From: Micromonospora sp. MA102 | Lineage (GTDB): Bacteria; Actinomycetota; Actinomycetes; Mycobacteriales; Micromonosporaceae | Length of the DNA: 64,000 nt | Direction: 5' to 3' | NCBI RefSeq assembly: GCF_025460765.1 | Contig: NZ_JAMWEG010000006.1 | Coordinates: 186,001-250,000 of the forward strand | Shown: piece after piece, positions 48,386 to 56,964 of the stretch | Position numbering within the stretch: position 1 is the stretch's first letter | Layout of the letters: each line of letters begins with the position of its first letter | Notes under the pieces: model-generated | Databases searched by the model: none | Seen by the model: only the letters and a program-made list of their open reading frames with translations | Told to the model about the DNA's origin: nothing | Position numbers and translations under genes: made by a program

Positions 48386-49231
48386 TCAGCCGCGCAACGA
48401 CTGGGTGCCGAGCACGGTGAGCAGGGCGAGGCGTTCGGCGTCCGGGCTGCCCGGTTCGGCGGTGTAGACCATGATCCGCAGGTCGCTGCCGGCGACGGTG
48501 AGCACGTCGCAGTCGAGGGTCAGCGGTCCCACGTGCGGGTGGTCGACGGTCTTGCGCGCGGCGGCGTGCCGGCCGACGGTGCCGGCGTCCCACAGCTCGG
48601 CGAACCGAGGGCTGTGCTCCCGCAGTTCGGCGAGGAGCCGGCCCAGCCGCGGGTCGGCCGGGTAGCGGGCGGCGGCGGAACGGAGGTCGCCGACCAGCGC
48701 GGCCTCGAACCCGCGCCGTTCCTCGGGGCCGAGCCGGACCCGCGAGCCGGGGCCGAGGAAGTGCCGCCACACGCCGTTGCGCTCGTCGCCCCGCCACCCG
48801 GACGGGTCGCCCATCAGCGCCGCGTACGGCGGGTTCGCCACCAGCAGCGTCCAGGTGGCGTCGTAGACCGCCACCGGCGTGCCCGCCAGCCGGTCCAGCA
48901 GCCGCTGCACGCTCGGGGTGACCTCGGTGGGCACGGCCTGCGGGCCGGGCGGCGCGAGCCCGGCCAGCCGGTAGAGGTGGGCCCGTTCGGCGCCGGAGAG
49001 CCGCAGCGCCCGGGCCAGCGCCGCGACGACCTGCGCCGACGGGTGGGCCGCGCGGCCCTGCTCCAGGCGGGTCAGGTAGTCGACGGAGATCCCGGCCAGC
49101 AGCGCCAGTTCCTCCCGGCGCAGTCCGGCCGCCCGCCGCGACCGGCCGGTTGGCAGCCCGGCGGCCTCGGGCGGCACCCGGTCGCGCCACCGGCGTACCG
49201 CCTGCCCGAACTCCGCCTCCGCCACGCCCAC
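48386..49231 (-). CDS. XRE-family regulator with MmyB-like ligand domain
   Basis: Regulator of about 281 aa. The HTH (residues ~25-75) reads GLRREELALLAGISVDYLTRLEQGRAAHPSAQVVAALARAL. The C-terminal MmyB-like domain (PAS-like fold) has VAVYDATWTLLVANPPYAALMGDP, DPRLGRLLAELREHSPRFAELWDAGTVG and HPHVGPLTLDCDVL. This architecture commonly sits divergent from a short-chain dehydrogenase it regulates, exactly as here. Start may be GTG 49231 or GTG 49225. Confidence 0.92.
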   Translation of the reverse strand: MGVAEAEFGQAVRRWRDRVPPEAAGLPTGRSRRAAGLRREELALLAGISVDYLTRLEQGRAAHPSAQVVAALARALRLSGAERAHLYRLAGLAPPGPQAVPTEVTPSVQRLLDRLAGTPVAVYDATWTLLVANPPYAALMGDPSGWRGDERNGVWRHFLGPGSRVRLGPEERRGFEAALVGDLRSAAARYPADPRLGRLLAELREHSPRFAELWDAGTVGRHAAARKTVDHPHVGPLTLDCDVLTVAGSDLRIMVYTAEPGSPDAERLALLTVLGTQSLRG

Positions 49232-49250
49232 CAGTCTGCCCCGCGGCCGC

Positions 49251-49286
49251 CCTGGGTGGCCCTGGGTGGTCCTGCCGGTCCCAGGA
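49251..49286. promoter_or_regulatory. Repeat-rich operator region between XRE regulator and SDR
   Basis: A tandem 10-bp direct repeat, CCTGGGTGG(C/T), occurs at 49251-49260 and 49261-49270, followed by the inverted pair TCCTG...CAGGA (49270-49285). Probable binding sites for the XRE regulator controlling both divergent genes. Confidence 0.4.
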
Positions 49287-49333
49287 AGACGGGACGCCTG
49301 GCTGGCCACCGGGCGCCGACGGAGCCTGGTGAC

Positions 49334-50041
49334 ATGACGACGACACTGATCACCGGAGCCAACAAGGGGCTCGGTTTCGAGACCGCCCGCCGGCTGGTGG
49401 CCGCCGGGCACACCGTCTGGATCGGCAGCCGGGACGCGGAGCGCGGCCGCCGGGCCGCCGAGCGGCTGGGCGCGCGTTCCGTTCCGCTGGACGTCACCGA
49501 CGACGCCTCGGTGGCGGCCGCGGCGCGCACCGTGGAGGCCGGTGGGGGACTGGACGTGCTGGTCAACAACGCCGGTATCGAGGGACGGACGGCGGACAAC
49601 GGCGTGGTGGGCGCCGCGGAGGTGACCGCCGAGGAGATGCGGACGCTGTTCGAGACGAACGTCTTCGGCCCGGTCCGGGTCACCCACGCGTTCCTGCCGC
49701 TGCTGCGGCGCTCGGCCGCCCCGGTGGTGGTGAACGTGAGCAGCGGCCTGGCCTCCATCACCCGGCTCGCCGACCCGGCTGACCTGGCGTACGGCTACCC
49801 CGGGGTGGCGTATCCCGCCTCCAAGACGGCGCTCAACATGGTCACGGTGCAGTACGCCAAGGCGTTCCCGGACATGCGGATCAACGCCGTGGAACCCGGG
49901 TACACGGCGACGGACCTGAACGGGCGGACCGGCACGCAGACCGTCGAGGAGGGCGCCGAGATCATCGTCCGGATGGCCCAGCTGGGCCCGGACGGCCCGA
50001 CCGGCGGCTACTTCGACGTCGCCGGCACGCTGCCCTGGTGA
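49334..50041 (+). CDS. Short-chain dehydrogenase/reductase
   Basis: NAD(P)-dependent SDR, 235 aa. Cofactor motif TLITGANKGLGFETARRL (TGxxxGxG), LDVLVNNAGIEG (NNAG), the catalytic Ser in VVNVSSGLASI, Tyr/Lys in YPGVAYPASKTALNMV (YxxxK as YPASK), and INAVEPGYTATDL. Tetrad complete. Divergent from the XRE regulator with a 102-bp gap. Substrate unknown; this subgroup resembles carbonyl-reductase-like SDRs. Confidence 0.94.
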   Translation: MTTTLITGANKGLGFETARRLVAAGHTVWIGSRDAERGRRAAERLGARSVPLDVTDDASVAAAARTVEAGGGLDVLVNNAGIEGRTADNGVVGAAEVTAEEMRTLFETNVFGPVRVTHAFLPLLRRSAAPVVVNVSSGLASITRLADPADLAYGYPGVAYPASKTALNMVTVQYAKAFPDMRINAVEPGYTATDLNGRTGTQTVEEGAEIIVRMAQLGPDGPTGGYFDVAGTLPW

Positions 50042-50153
50042 GCTCACCTATCTTCCTAGGATGCCCTACGCGACGTGCGCCAGCCCACAGCGTTTGCGGA
50101 GACCGGCACCGGGGACGCAACCGGCGGAAGCCCGAACGAGCCGAGGAGGCGCA

Positions 50154-50348
50154 ATGAGCTTCACCGACAAGGCCAAGAGCCGGGCCCAGGAGATGGCCGG
50201 CGCGGCCAAGGAGCGGATCGGCGACGCCACCGACAACGAGCGGTTGCGGGCCGAGGGCGCCAACGAGCAGAGTGCCGCCCGGGCGCGGCAGGCCGGGCAG
50301 AACGTCAAGGAGGCCGGACGCAACGTCCGGGACGCCTTCGACAAGTGA
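50154..50348 (+). CDS. CsbD-family stress protein
   Basis: Small hydrophilic general-stress protein, 64 aa. Matches CsbD: MSFTDKAKSRAQEMAGAAKERIGDATDN then ERLRAEGANEQSAARARQAGQNVKEAG (read in two pieces), helical and Ala/Lys/Glu-rich. ATG 50154 follows GAGGAGG; the longer frame to 50061 is not needed. A 15-bp terminator hairpin follows 7 bp after the stop. Function of the family is unknown beyond stress induction. Confidence 0.9.
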   Translation: MSFTDKAKSRAQEMAGAAKERIGDATDNERLRAEGANEQSAARARQAGQNVKEAGRNVRDAFDK

Positions 50349-50355
50349 CCGGCAC

Positions 50356-50389
50356 GCGGCGGGCCCCCGGACAGCCGGGGGCCCGCCGC
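50356..50389 (+). terminator. Terminator hairpin after csbD
   Basis: A 15-bp perfect GC stem (50356-50370 with 50375-50389) with the tetraloop ACAG, directly after the csbD stop. Confidence 0.88.
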
Positions 50390-50423
50390 CGTTGCGCGTG
50401 CCGTTCGGAGGTCGGGGGCTGGT

Positions 50424-50429
50424 TAGGGT
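50424..50429 (+). promoter_or_regulatory. -10 box for a leaderless ynfA mRNA
   Basis: TAGGGT (TANNNT) ends 6 bases before the GTG at 50436 with no ribosome site between. Confidence 0.42.
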
Positions 50430-50435
50430 CGCGGG

Positions 50436-50768
50436 GTGACGATCCTGCGTTCCCTGGTGTTGTTCGTGCTGGCCGCGGTGGCGGAGATCGGCGGCGCGTG
50501 GCTGGTCTGGCAGGGCTGGCGCGAGCACCGGGGGCTGTGGTGGGTGGCGGCCGGTGTGCTGGCGTTGGGGGCGTACGGCTTCGTGGCGACGTTCCAGCCG
50601 GACCCCAACTTCGGCCGGATCCTGGCGGCGTACGGGGGCGTGTTCGTGGCCGGGTCGCTGGCGTGGGGTGTGCTGGTGGACGGGTTCCGGCCGGACCGGT
50701 GGGATCTCACGGGCGCGGTGATCTGCCTGGCCGGGGTCGCGGTGATCATGTACGCGCCGCGGGGCTGA
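50436..50768 (+). CDS. YnfA-family (UPF0060) membrane protein
   Basis: Four-helix inner-membrane protein, 110 aa, of the YnfA/UPF0060 family (small-multidrug-resistance-like fold). Conserved: [57 protein letters not shown], and [26 protein letters not shown]. Full length. GTG start appears leaderless. It converges on the ABC exporter operon, with a bifunctional hairpin between. Transport role is suggested for some family members only. Confidence 0.93.
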   Translation: MTILRSLVLFVLAAVAEIGGAWLVWQGWREHRGLWWVAAGVLALGAYGFVATFQPDPNFGRILAAYGGVFVAGSLAWGVLVDGFRPDRWDLTGAVICLAGVAVIMYAPRG

Positions 50769-50792
50769 CGGTCGTCGCCGAACACGCCGCCG

Positions 50793-50829
50793 GGCGGCGC
50801 ACGCCGACAGGGTGTCGGAGTGCGCCGCC
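50793..50829. terminator. Bidirectional terminator between ynfA and the ABC permease
   Basis: A 10-bp outer stem (50793-50802 with 50820-50829), one mismatch, then a 6-bp inner stem around the loop GGG, between convergent genes. Confidence 0.82.
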
Positions 50830-50844
50830 GTCGGGGCGCGCGGG

Positions 50845-51629
50845 TTACCTCGGGTCGCGGTTGAACTTGGACGTGGACCAGAAGTAGCCGAGCACGGCCA
50901 GTCCCAGGCACCAGAGGACCGCGAGCCACCCGTTGTGGCCGATTCCGCTGCCGAGCAGCAGGCCGCGCAGGGTCTCGATGGCGGGCGTGAACGGCTGGTA
51001 CTCGGCGATCGGCTGGAGCCAGCCGGGCATGGCGTCGACGGGGACGAAGGCGCTGGACAGCAGCGGCAGCAGGATCAGCGGCATGGCGTTGTTGCTGGCG
51101 GCCTCGGCGTTCGGGCTGACCAGGCCCATGCCGACCGCGATCCAGGTGAGCGCGGTGGCGAAGAGCACGAGCAGCCCGAGCGCCGCGAGCCACTCCAGGA
51201 CGCCGGCGTCGGTGGACCGGAAGCCGATGGCCACGGCGACGGCGCCCACGAGGACCACGCTCAGGACCGACTGCAGCACGCTGCCGACGACGTGGCCGAC
51301 GAGCACCGAGCCGCGGTGGATGGCCATGGTGCGGAAGCGGGCGATGATGCCCTCGGTCATGTCGGTGGAGACGGACACCGCGGTTCCGATCACGGTGCTG
51401 CCGATGGTCATGAGCAGGAGGCCGGGGACGAGGTAGGCGATGTAGCGGGAGCGGTCCGGGCCGCCGCCGATGCCCGCGCTCATCGTGTCGCCGAAGACGT
51501 AGACGAACAGCAGCAGCAGCATGATCGGGGTGAGCAGCAGGTTGAGGGTGAGGGACGGGTAGCGCCGGGCGTGCAGCAGGTTGCGGCGCAGCATCGTGGA
51601 CGAGTCGCGTACGGCGAGGGAGAGGGTGC

Positions 51630-51633
<4 letters not shown>
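50845..51633 (-). CDS. ABC-2 family exporter permease (DrrB-like)
   Basis: Membrane half of a drug/antibiotic-type exporter, 262 aa with six helices. Features: DSSTMLRRNLLHARRYPSLTLNLLLTPIMLLLLFVYVFG at the N-terminus (split as RRNLLHARRYPSLTL and PIMLLLLFVYVFG), YLVPGLLLMTIGSTVIGTAVSVSTDMTEGIIARFRTM and a C-terminal LPLLSSAFVPVDAMPGWLQPIAEYQP. This matches the DrrB/NodJ type. ATG 51633 overlaps the ATPase stop. Export substrate unknown. Confidence 0.93.
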
Positions 51634-52592
<959 letters not shown>

Positions 52593-52606
52593 GGTGGGTG
52601 CTCCTT

Positions 52607-53275
52607 CTACAGGCTGCGGGCGTCGATGTCGCCGAGGGCGGTGGTGGCGTGGATGGTCAGGCCGGCGGCGGTGCCGCCGGTGTTGGTGAGGGAGTTGTGG
52701 ATCCGGCCGTGGGTGGTGCCGGCGTCGAGGGAGGCGGAGACGCCGTGGGCGGCGGCGACGGAGATGTCGCCGGCCTGGGTGCGCAGCACGACGGTGCCGC
52801 GGGCGGCTTCGGCGATGCGGATGTCGCCCTTGGCGGTGGTGATCTCGGCGGGGCCGTGGAGGCGGCCGACGGTGACGTCGCCGGCGGCGGTGGTGAGGCG
52901 GACGCCGGCGGCCTCGTCGATCGTGAGGGCGCCGTGTGCGCCCTCGAAGGTGACGTCGCCGAACCGGCCGGCGGCCCGGAGGTCGGCGCTGGCGGCCTTC
53001 ACCTGGACGCGGGAGCCGGCGGGCAGCTGGACGGTGACCTCGATGAATCCGGAGCTGCCGAGGATCTGGTTGCGGGCGGTGGCCTCGATGCGCAGGACGC
53101 CGTCGGCGTAGTGGATCCTGGTTTGTTCCGCCACCTTCACGTCGCGGCTCTTGGCGGCGTCGGCGGGCCGGACGTCGACGGTGGTGTCGGCCCGGTCGGC
53201 GGCGATGAGCTGGACGCGCCCGGCGGGGATGTCGAGGACTGCGGTGATCGGGGTGGGGGTGTCGAAGGTCTGCAT
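52607..53275 (-). CDS. DUF4097-family beta-strand-repeat protein
   Basis: Cytoplasmic protein of 222 aa made of repeated short beta strands, as in DUF4097: VQLPAGSRVQVKAASADLRAAG, LTTAAGDVTVGRLHGPAEITTAKGDIRIAEAA, VVLRTQAGDISVAAAHG. The recurring xGDIxV units suggest a beta-helix. ATG 53275 follows GCAGGAG and is preferred to the longer start at 53308. First gene of the exporter operon, divergent from the regulator at 53502. Function unknown; such proteins often accompany envelope-stress or export genes. Confidence 0.88.
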   Translation of the reverse strand: MQTFDTPTPITAVLDIPAGRVQLIAADRADTTVDVRPADAAKSRDVKVAEQTRIHYADGVLRIEATARNQILGSSGFIEVTVQLPAGSRVQVKAASADLRAAGRFGDVTFEGAHGALTIDEAAGVRLTTAAGDVTVGRLHGPAEITTAKGDIRIAEAARGTVVLRTQAGDISVAAAHGVSASLDAGTTHGRIHNSLTNTGGTAAGLTIHATTALGDIDARSL

Positions 53276-53320
53276 GGTTTCTCCTGCCGCGCGTGTCGTT
53301 TCTGACATCGGAAACGCTAC

Positions 53321-53441
53321 GTTGCGTTCAAAGGTTCAGCAACAAGCCTGTTGCGGAAAACCAGCATCAGCGCAGCTAGGGGGCAGATTATCGTTGCAAC
53401 CGGAGTGAATCTAACGCAACGCGAACGGCTCCGTCCGTTGC
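53321..53441. promoter_or_regulatory. Cluster of GTTGC/GCAAC operator-like motifs
   Basis: Between the divergent DUF4097 and regulator genes, GTTGC or its complement GCAAC occurs at 53321, in the palindrome GCAACAagccTGTTGC (53339-53354), in GTTGCAAC (53393-53400), at 53416 and at 53437. This density in 121 bp suggests multiple operator sites for the adjacent regulator. Confidence 0.55.
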
Positions 53442-53501
53442 ATTGGGCGACGACTGAACGCTATGCTGGCGGCATCGGACGACCGTGGAGGGGATATCGC
53501 G

Positions 53502-54263
53502 ATGCCGGGAGGCAGGCTCACCCAGCAGGAACGCCAGCAGATCGCGCTGGGGGTGGCCGACGGCCTCGCCTACGCGGAGATCGCCAGACGTCTCGACCGT
53601 CCCACCTCCACGATCACCCGTGAGGTGATGCGCAACGGCGGCCCCACCGCCTACCGCGCGGACCTGGCCCACCGCGCCACCGAACGCCGCTCCCAGCGGC
53701 GCAGGCAGGCCCCCGCGCGGGGGCCGCAGGCGCCGTCGCAGGCGCACGGGCGCGACGCCGAGGCGGTGCGCGAGTACGAGGAGATGTTCACGACCCTGCT
53801 CATGCAGCAGGGTCTGCCCAAGATGATGTCCCGGGTGCTGACGTGTCTCTACACGGCCGACGCGGGCAGCCTCACCGCGTCCGAACTCGTCGGGCGCCTC
53901 CAGGTCAGCCCGGCGTCGGTCTCCAAGGCGATCACGTTCCTGGAGAGCCAGGGTCTCATCCGCAGGGAACGCGACGAGCGCCGCCGCGAGCGCTACGTCG
54001 TCGACGACGACGTCTTCTACCAGGGCACGATCGCCGGCGCCCGGGCCAACGCCCAGCTCGCGGAGGTGGCGCGGCAGGGCGTCAGCGTCCTCGGTGCCGG
54101 CACCCCGGCCGCCACCCGCCTCGAAAGCATCGCGCGGTTCGTCGACTTCATCGCCGAGAGCATCAGCCGCGCCGCGGAGCAGGCCCGCGAGATCCTCTAC
54201 ACGAAGCCCGAGGCGGGCTCGGGCGGCGCCGCCGCACCGCGGTCGGATCGCAGCGCCGGCTGA
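53502..54263 (+). CDS. Regulator with IS30-like HTH plus MarR/GbsR-type winged helix
   Basis: Protein of 253 aa with two DNA-binding parts. Residues ~5-50 resemble the HTH_38 of IS30 transposases (LTQQERQQIALGVADGLAYAEIARRLDRPTSTITREV, in part). After an Arg/Gln/Pro linker, residues ~90-180 form a MarR/GbsR-like winged helix (MSRVLTCLYTADAGSLTASELVGRLQVSPASVSKAITFLESQGLIRRERD, in part). The helical C-terminus may dimerise. ATG 53502 has GGAGGGG upstream. It probably represses the divergent DUF4097-DrrAB operon through the GTTGC motifs. Not a transposase: no catalytic domain. Confidence 0.85.
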   Translation: MPGGRLTQQERQQIALGVADGLAYAEIARRLDRPTSTITREVMRNGGPTAYRADLAHRATERRSQRRRQAPARGPQAPSQAHGRDAEAVREYEEMFTTLLMQQGLPKMMSRVLTCLYTADAGSLTASELVGRLQVSPASVSKAITFLESQGLIRRERDERRRERYVVDDDVFYQGTIAGARANAQLAEVARQGVSVLGAGTPAATRLESIARFVDFIAESISRAAEQAREILYTKPEAGSGGAAAPRSDRSAG

Positions 54264-54266
54264 TCC

Positions 54267-54288
54267 GGCCCCGCCGGCCGGCGGGGCC
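54267..54288. terminator. Palindromic terminator after the regulator gene
   Basis: A 22-bp perfect palindrome (GGCCCCGCCGG and its complement) starts 4 bp after the regulator stop, in the convergent gap before kamA (54348). Confidence 0.65.
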
Positions 54289-54347
54289 CGAACAGACCGC
54301 CGCCCCCGCGGCCGGGTGGCTCGTGGGGGCGTCGGGGTGCTCGCGGG

Positions 54348-55754
54348 TCAGTCGTCGCGGTGGGCGGTCCACCAGGCCTGGCCGGTCTCCGGCAGGGTGT
54401 CGATCGGGTCGTAGTAGGCGTAGCGCTTGTTGAGCGCTTCCAGGTCCGCGGACTCGATCGAGGTGCGGTAGTTCTTGGTCCAGTAGGAGATGCCGCGTTC
54501 GCGGTCGTACTCGGTGAGCATGTGCACCCAGCGCTTGCCGACGAAGGGGACGTCGCAGACGATGCGCGGGGTGGCGTAGCCCGGCAGGTAGCCCATGATG
54601 TCGTGCTGGAGCTGCTGGGCGTGCCAGACGGGGACCCGCCAGTGCTCGGCGTTGGGGATCATGTCGCACATGTAGAAGTAGTACGGCAGGATGCCGGCCT
54701 CGCCCTGCAGCGCGAAGCAGAGGTCGAGCAGGTCGGCGCTGGTGGCGTTGACGCCGCGCATGAGCACGCCCTGGTTGCGGACGTCGCGGACGCCGACGTC
54801 GAGGGCGGTCTGGGCGGCCTTGGCGACCAGCGGGGTGAGCGACTGGGCGTGGTTGACGTGGGTGTGGATGGCGAGGTTGACGCCGCGGCGGGAGGCGGTG
54901 CGGGCGACGCGTTCCAGGCCCTCGACGACGTCGGGCTGGAGCCAGTGCTGGGGGAGGCCCATGAGGGCCTTGGTGGCGAGCCGGATGTCGCGGACGGTCT
55001 CCAGTTCGAGCAGCCGCATCAGGTACGACTCGAGGTTCTTCCACGGCACGTTGGCCACGTCGCCGCCGGAGACCACCACGTCGCGGACGCCGGGGTGGGC
55101 CTTGAGGTAGGTGATGTGGGCGTCGTAGCGGTCGACGGGCTTCAGGGTGAGCTTCAGCTTGTCGACGGCGGGGGTGGAGTTGCCGACCAGGTCCATCCGG
55201 GTGCAGTGGCCGCAGTACTGCGGGCAGGTGGACAGCAGCTCGGCGAGGACCTTGGTGGGGTAGCGGTGGGTGAGCCCCTCGGCGACCCACATGTCGTGCT
55301 CGTGGAGGCTGTCGCGGCTGGCGTAGGGGTGGGAGGGCCAGTCGGTGCGCCGGTCGGAGGCGACGGGGATCATGTAGCGGCGGATCGGGTCGGCGAGGAA
55401 CGCCTCGGTCGTCATGGGCTCGAACGGCACCATGGTGTTGACCATCTGCGGGGGCACCAGCATCGACATGGTGGCCAGGGCCTTCTGGTCGGCCTCGAGG
55501 TCGGCGTAGAAGCTCTCGTCGACGAGGTCGCCCAGGACGGTGCGCAGCTGCTTGATGTTCTTGACGCAGTTGACCCGCTGCCACTGGGCGTTCTCCCACT
55601 GCTCCCGGGTGACGTGGCGCCAGCCGGGGAAGCGGGTCCAGTCGGGTTCGACCAGGGGGCTGCGGCGGTACTCGTACGGCTGCCCGGCGGTCGGAACGGC
55701 GACCGGGGCGTGACGGGGTTGAGGGATGGTCTCAACCGGTTGGGTCTGGGTCAC
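54348..55754 (-). CDS. kamA: L-lysine 2,3-aminomutase (KamA)
   Basis: Radical-SAM, PLP-dependent enzyme, 468 aa, converting L-lysine to L-beta-lysine. The radical-SAM cluster motif CPQYCGHC gives Cys177, Cys181, Cys184 (CxxxCxxC). PLP- and zinc-region segments include VRDVVVSGGDVANV, HTHVNHAQSLTP, NQGVLMRGVN and PYYFYMCDMIPNAEHWRVP. I chose GTG 55754, which has an ideal AGGAGGGG ribosome site, over the ATG at 55769 that contains that site. It is divergent from the other lysine genes with a 143-bp gap. KamA can also serve antibiotic synthesis, but the neighbours indicate catabolism. Confidence 0.94.
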   Translation of the reverse strand: MTQTQPVETIPQPRHAPVAVPTAGQPYEYRRSPLVEPDWTRFPGWRHVTREQWENAQWQRVNCVKNIKQLRTVLGDLVDESFYADLEADQKALATMSMLVPPQMVNTMVPFEPMTTEAFLADPIRRYMIPVASDRRTDWPSHPYASRDSLHEHDMWVAEGLTHRYPTKVLAELLSTCPQYCGHCTRMDLVGNSTPAVDKLKLTLKPVDRYDAHITYLKAHPGVRDVVVSGGDVANVPWKNLESYLMRLLELETVRDIRLATKALMGLPQHWLQPDVVEGLERVARTASRRGVNLAIHTHVNHAQSLTPLVAKAAQTALDVGVRDVRNQGVLMRGVNATSADLLDLCFALQGEAGILPYYFYMCDMIPNAEHWRVPVWHAQQLQHDIMGYLPGYATPRIVCDVPFVGKRWVHMLTEYDRERGISYWTKNYRTSIESADLEALNKRYAYYDPIDTLPETGQAWWTAHRDD

Positions 55755-55897
55755 GGCCCCTCCTGACATGTGGTGCGGGTGATCAACGATCCCGAAGGTT
55801 ACTGGAAAATATCCGGTGAAGAAATTAGTCTGCCGTAAGTTTTCCCGCGACGCGAGCCCTGGCCGGGGTTTCGGGCGGCTGGACTTAGGGGGTCGGC

Positions 55898-56959
55898 GTG
55901 ACGTCACCGGTGGGTCTGCACCGAGTCGTGGAACCGGCGGGGGTGCTGCCGCAGGCGGCGTGGCGGTTGGACGCCGATCCGCGGATCGCCGCCAACGAGG
56001 TGCGGATCCGGGTCGAGCGGCTGAACCTGGACGCGGCGAGCTTCCGGCAGCTGTCGGAGAAGCACGGCGGCGACGGGGAGAAGGTCCGCGCCGAGGTGCT
56101 GGAGATTATCTCGACCCGGGGGAAGATGCAGAACCCGGTCACCGGCTCCGGCGGCATGCTCATCGGCACGGTGGAGGAGGCCGGGAAGCGGTCCCCGCTC
56201 GGGCTGCGGCCCGGCGACCGGGTGGCCACCCTGGTGTCGCTGACGCTGACCCCGCTGACGATCCTCGACGATCTGGCCCGCTGGGACGGGCGCAGCGAGC
56301 AGGTGCCCTGCGACGGCTACGCCATCCTGTTCGCCCGCTCGATCGCCGCGGTCCTCCCGGACGACCTGCACCCGGAGCTGTCCCTGGCCGTGCTCGACGT
56401 GTGCGGGGCGCCGGCGCTGACCGCGCGGGTGGTCGCCGAGCAGGTGGCGCGGCGCCGCCGCGAGGAGGACCCACGCCCGGTGACCGTGGCGGTGATCGGC
56501 GGCGCCGGCAAGAGCGGCTCGCTGTCCCTGGCCGCCGCGCGGCGGGCCGGCGCCGGCCGTACCGTCGGGGTCGTGCCGGTGGCGGCGGAGCGCGACGCGC
56601 TCGACGCGGCCGGCCTGGCCGACGTGGTCGCGCTGGCCGACGCCCGCGACCCGGTCGGCCTGTCCACGGCGGTGACCACGGCGCTGAACGCCCCCGCGGA
56701 CGTCACGGTGGTCTGCGTGGACGTGCCGGGCTGCGAGCACGGGGCGGTCCTCGCCACCAACGACGGCGGCACGGTGATCTTCTTCTCCATGGCGACGAGC
56801 TTCGCGGCCGCCGCGCTGGGCGCCGAGGGCCTGGCCGCGGACGTGACCATGCTGGTCGGCAACGGGTACGTGCCGGGGCACGCCGCCCTGGCGCTGGACC
56901 TGCTGCGCGGCGAGCCGGGGGTGCGTCGTCTGTTCGAGGCCCGGCTGGCGGCAGACTGA
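55898..56959 (+). CDS. kdd: L-erythro-3,5-diaminohexanoate dehydrogenase (Kdd)
   Basis: NAD(P)-dependent dehydrogenase, 353 aa, oxidising 3,5-diaminohexanoate to 5-amino-3-oxohexanoate, third step of lysine fermentation. Recognised by its characteristic sequence: NPVTGSGGMLIGTV, VATLVSLTLTPL, DGYAILFARSIAAVLP, VTVAVIGGAGKSGSLSLAAAR (nucleotide-binding loop), DVTVVCVDVPGCEHGAVL and VIFFSMATSFAAAALGAEG. GTG 55898 is first in the plus-strand operon. A TANNNT match (TAAGTT near 55836) lies in an AT-rich patch of the kamA-kdd intergenic region that should hold both promoters. Confidence 0.92.
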   Translation: MTSPVGLHRVVEPAGVLPQAAWRLDADPRIAANEVRIRVERLNLDAASFRQLSEKHGGDGEKVRAEVLEIISTRGKMQNPVTGSGGMLIGTVEEAGKRSPLGLRPGDRVATLVSLTLTPLTILDDLARWDGRSEQVPCDGYAILFARSIAAVLPDDLHPELSLAVLDVCGAPALTARVVAEQVARRRREEDPRPVTVAVIGGAGKSGSLSLAAARRAGAGRTVGVVPVAAERDALDAAGLADVVALADARDPVGLSTAVTTALNAPADVTVVCVDVPGCEHGAVLATNDGGTVIFFSMATSFAAAALGAEGLAADVTMLVGNGYVPGHAALALDLLRGEPGVRRLFEARLAAD

Positions 56960-56964
56960 GCGTC

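Noticed and set aside
53502..54263. IS30 transposase fragment
   Set aside because: Only the short HTH resembles IS30; there is no DDE catalytic domain and no flanking inverted repeats, and a complete winged-helix domain follows.
54348..55754. kamA as part of an antibiotic (beta-lysine-containing) gene cluster
   Set aside because: No peptide synthetase or aminoglycoside-type genes nearby; the divergent neighbours are lysine catabolic genes.
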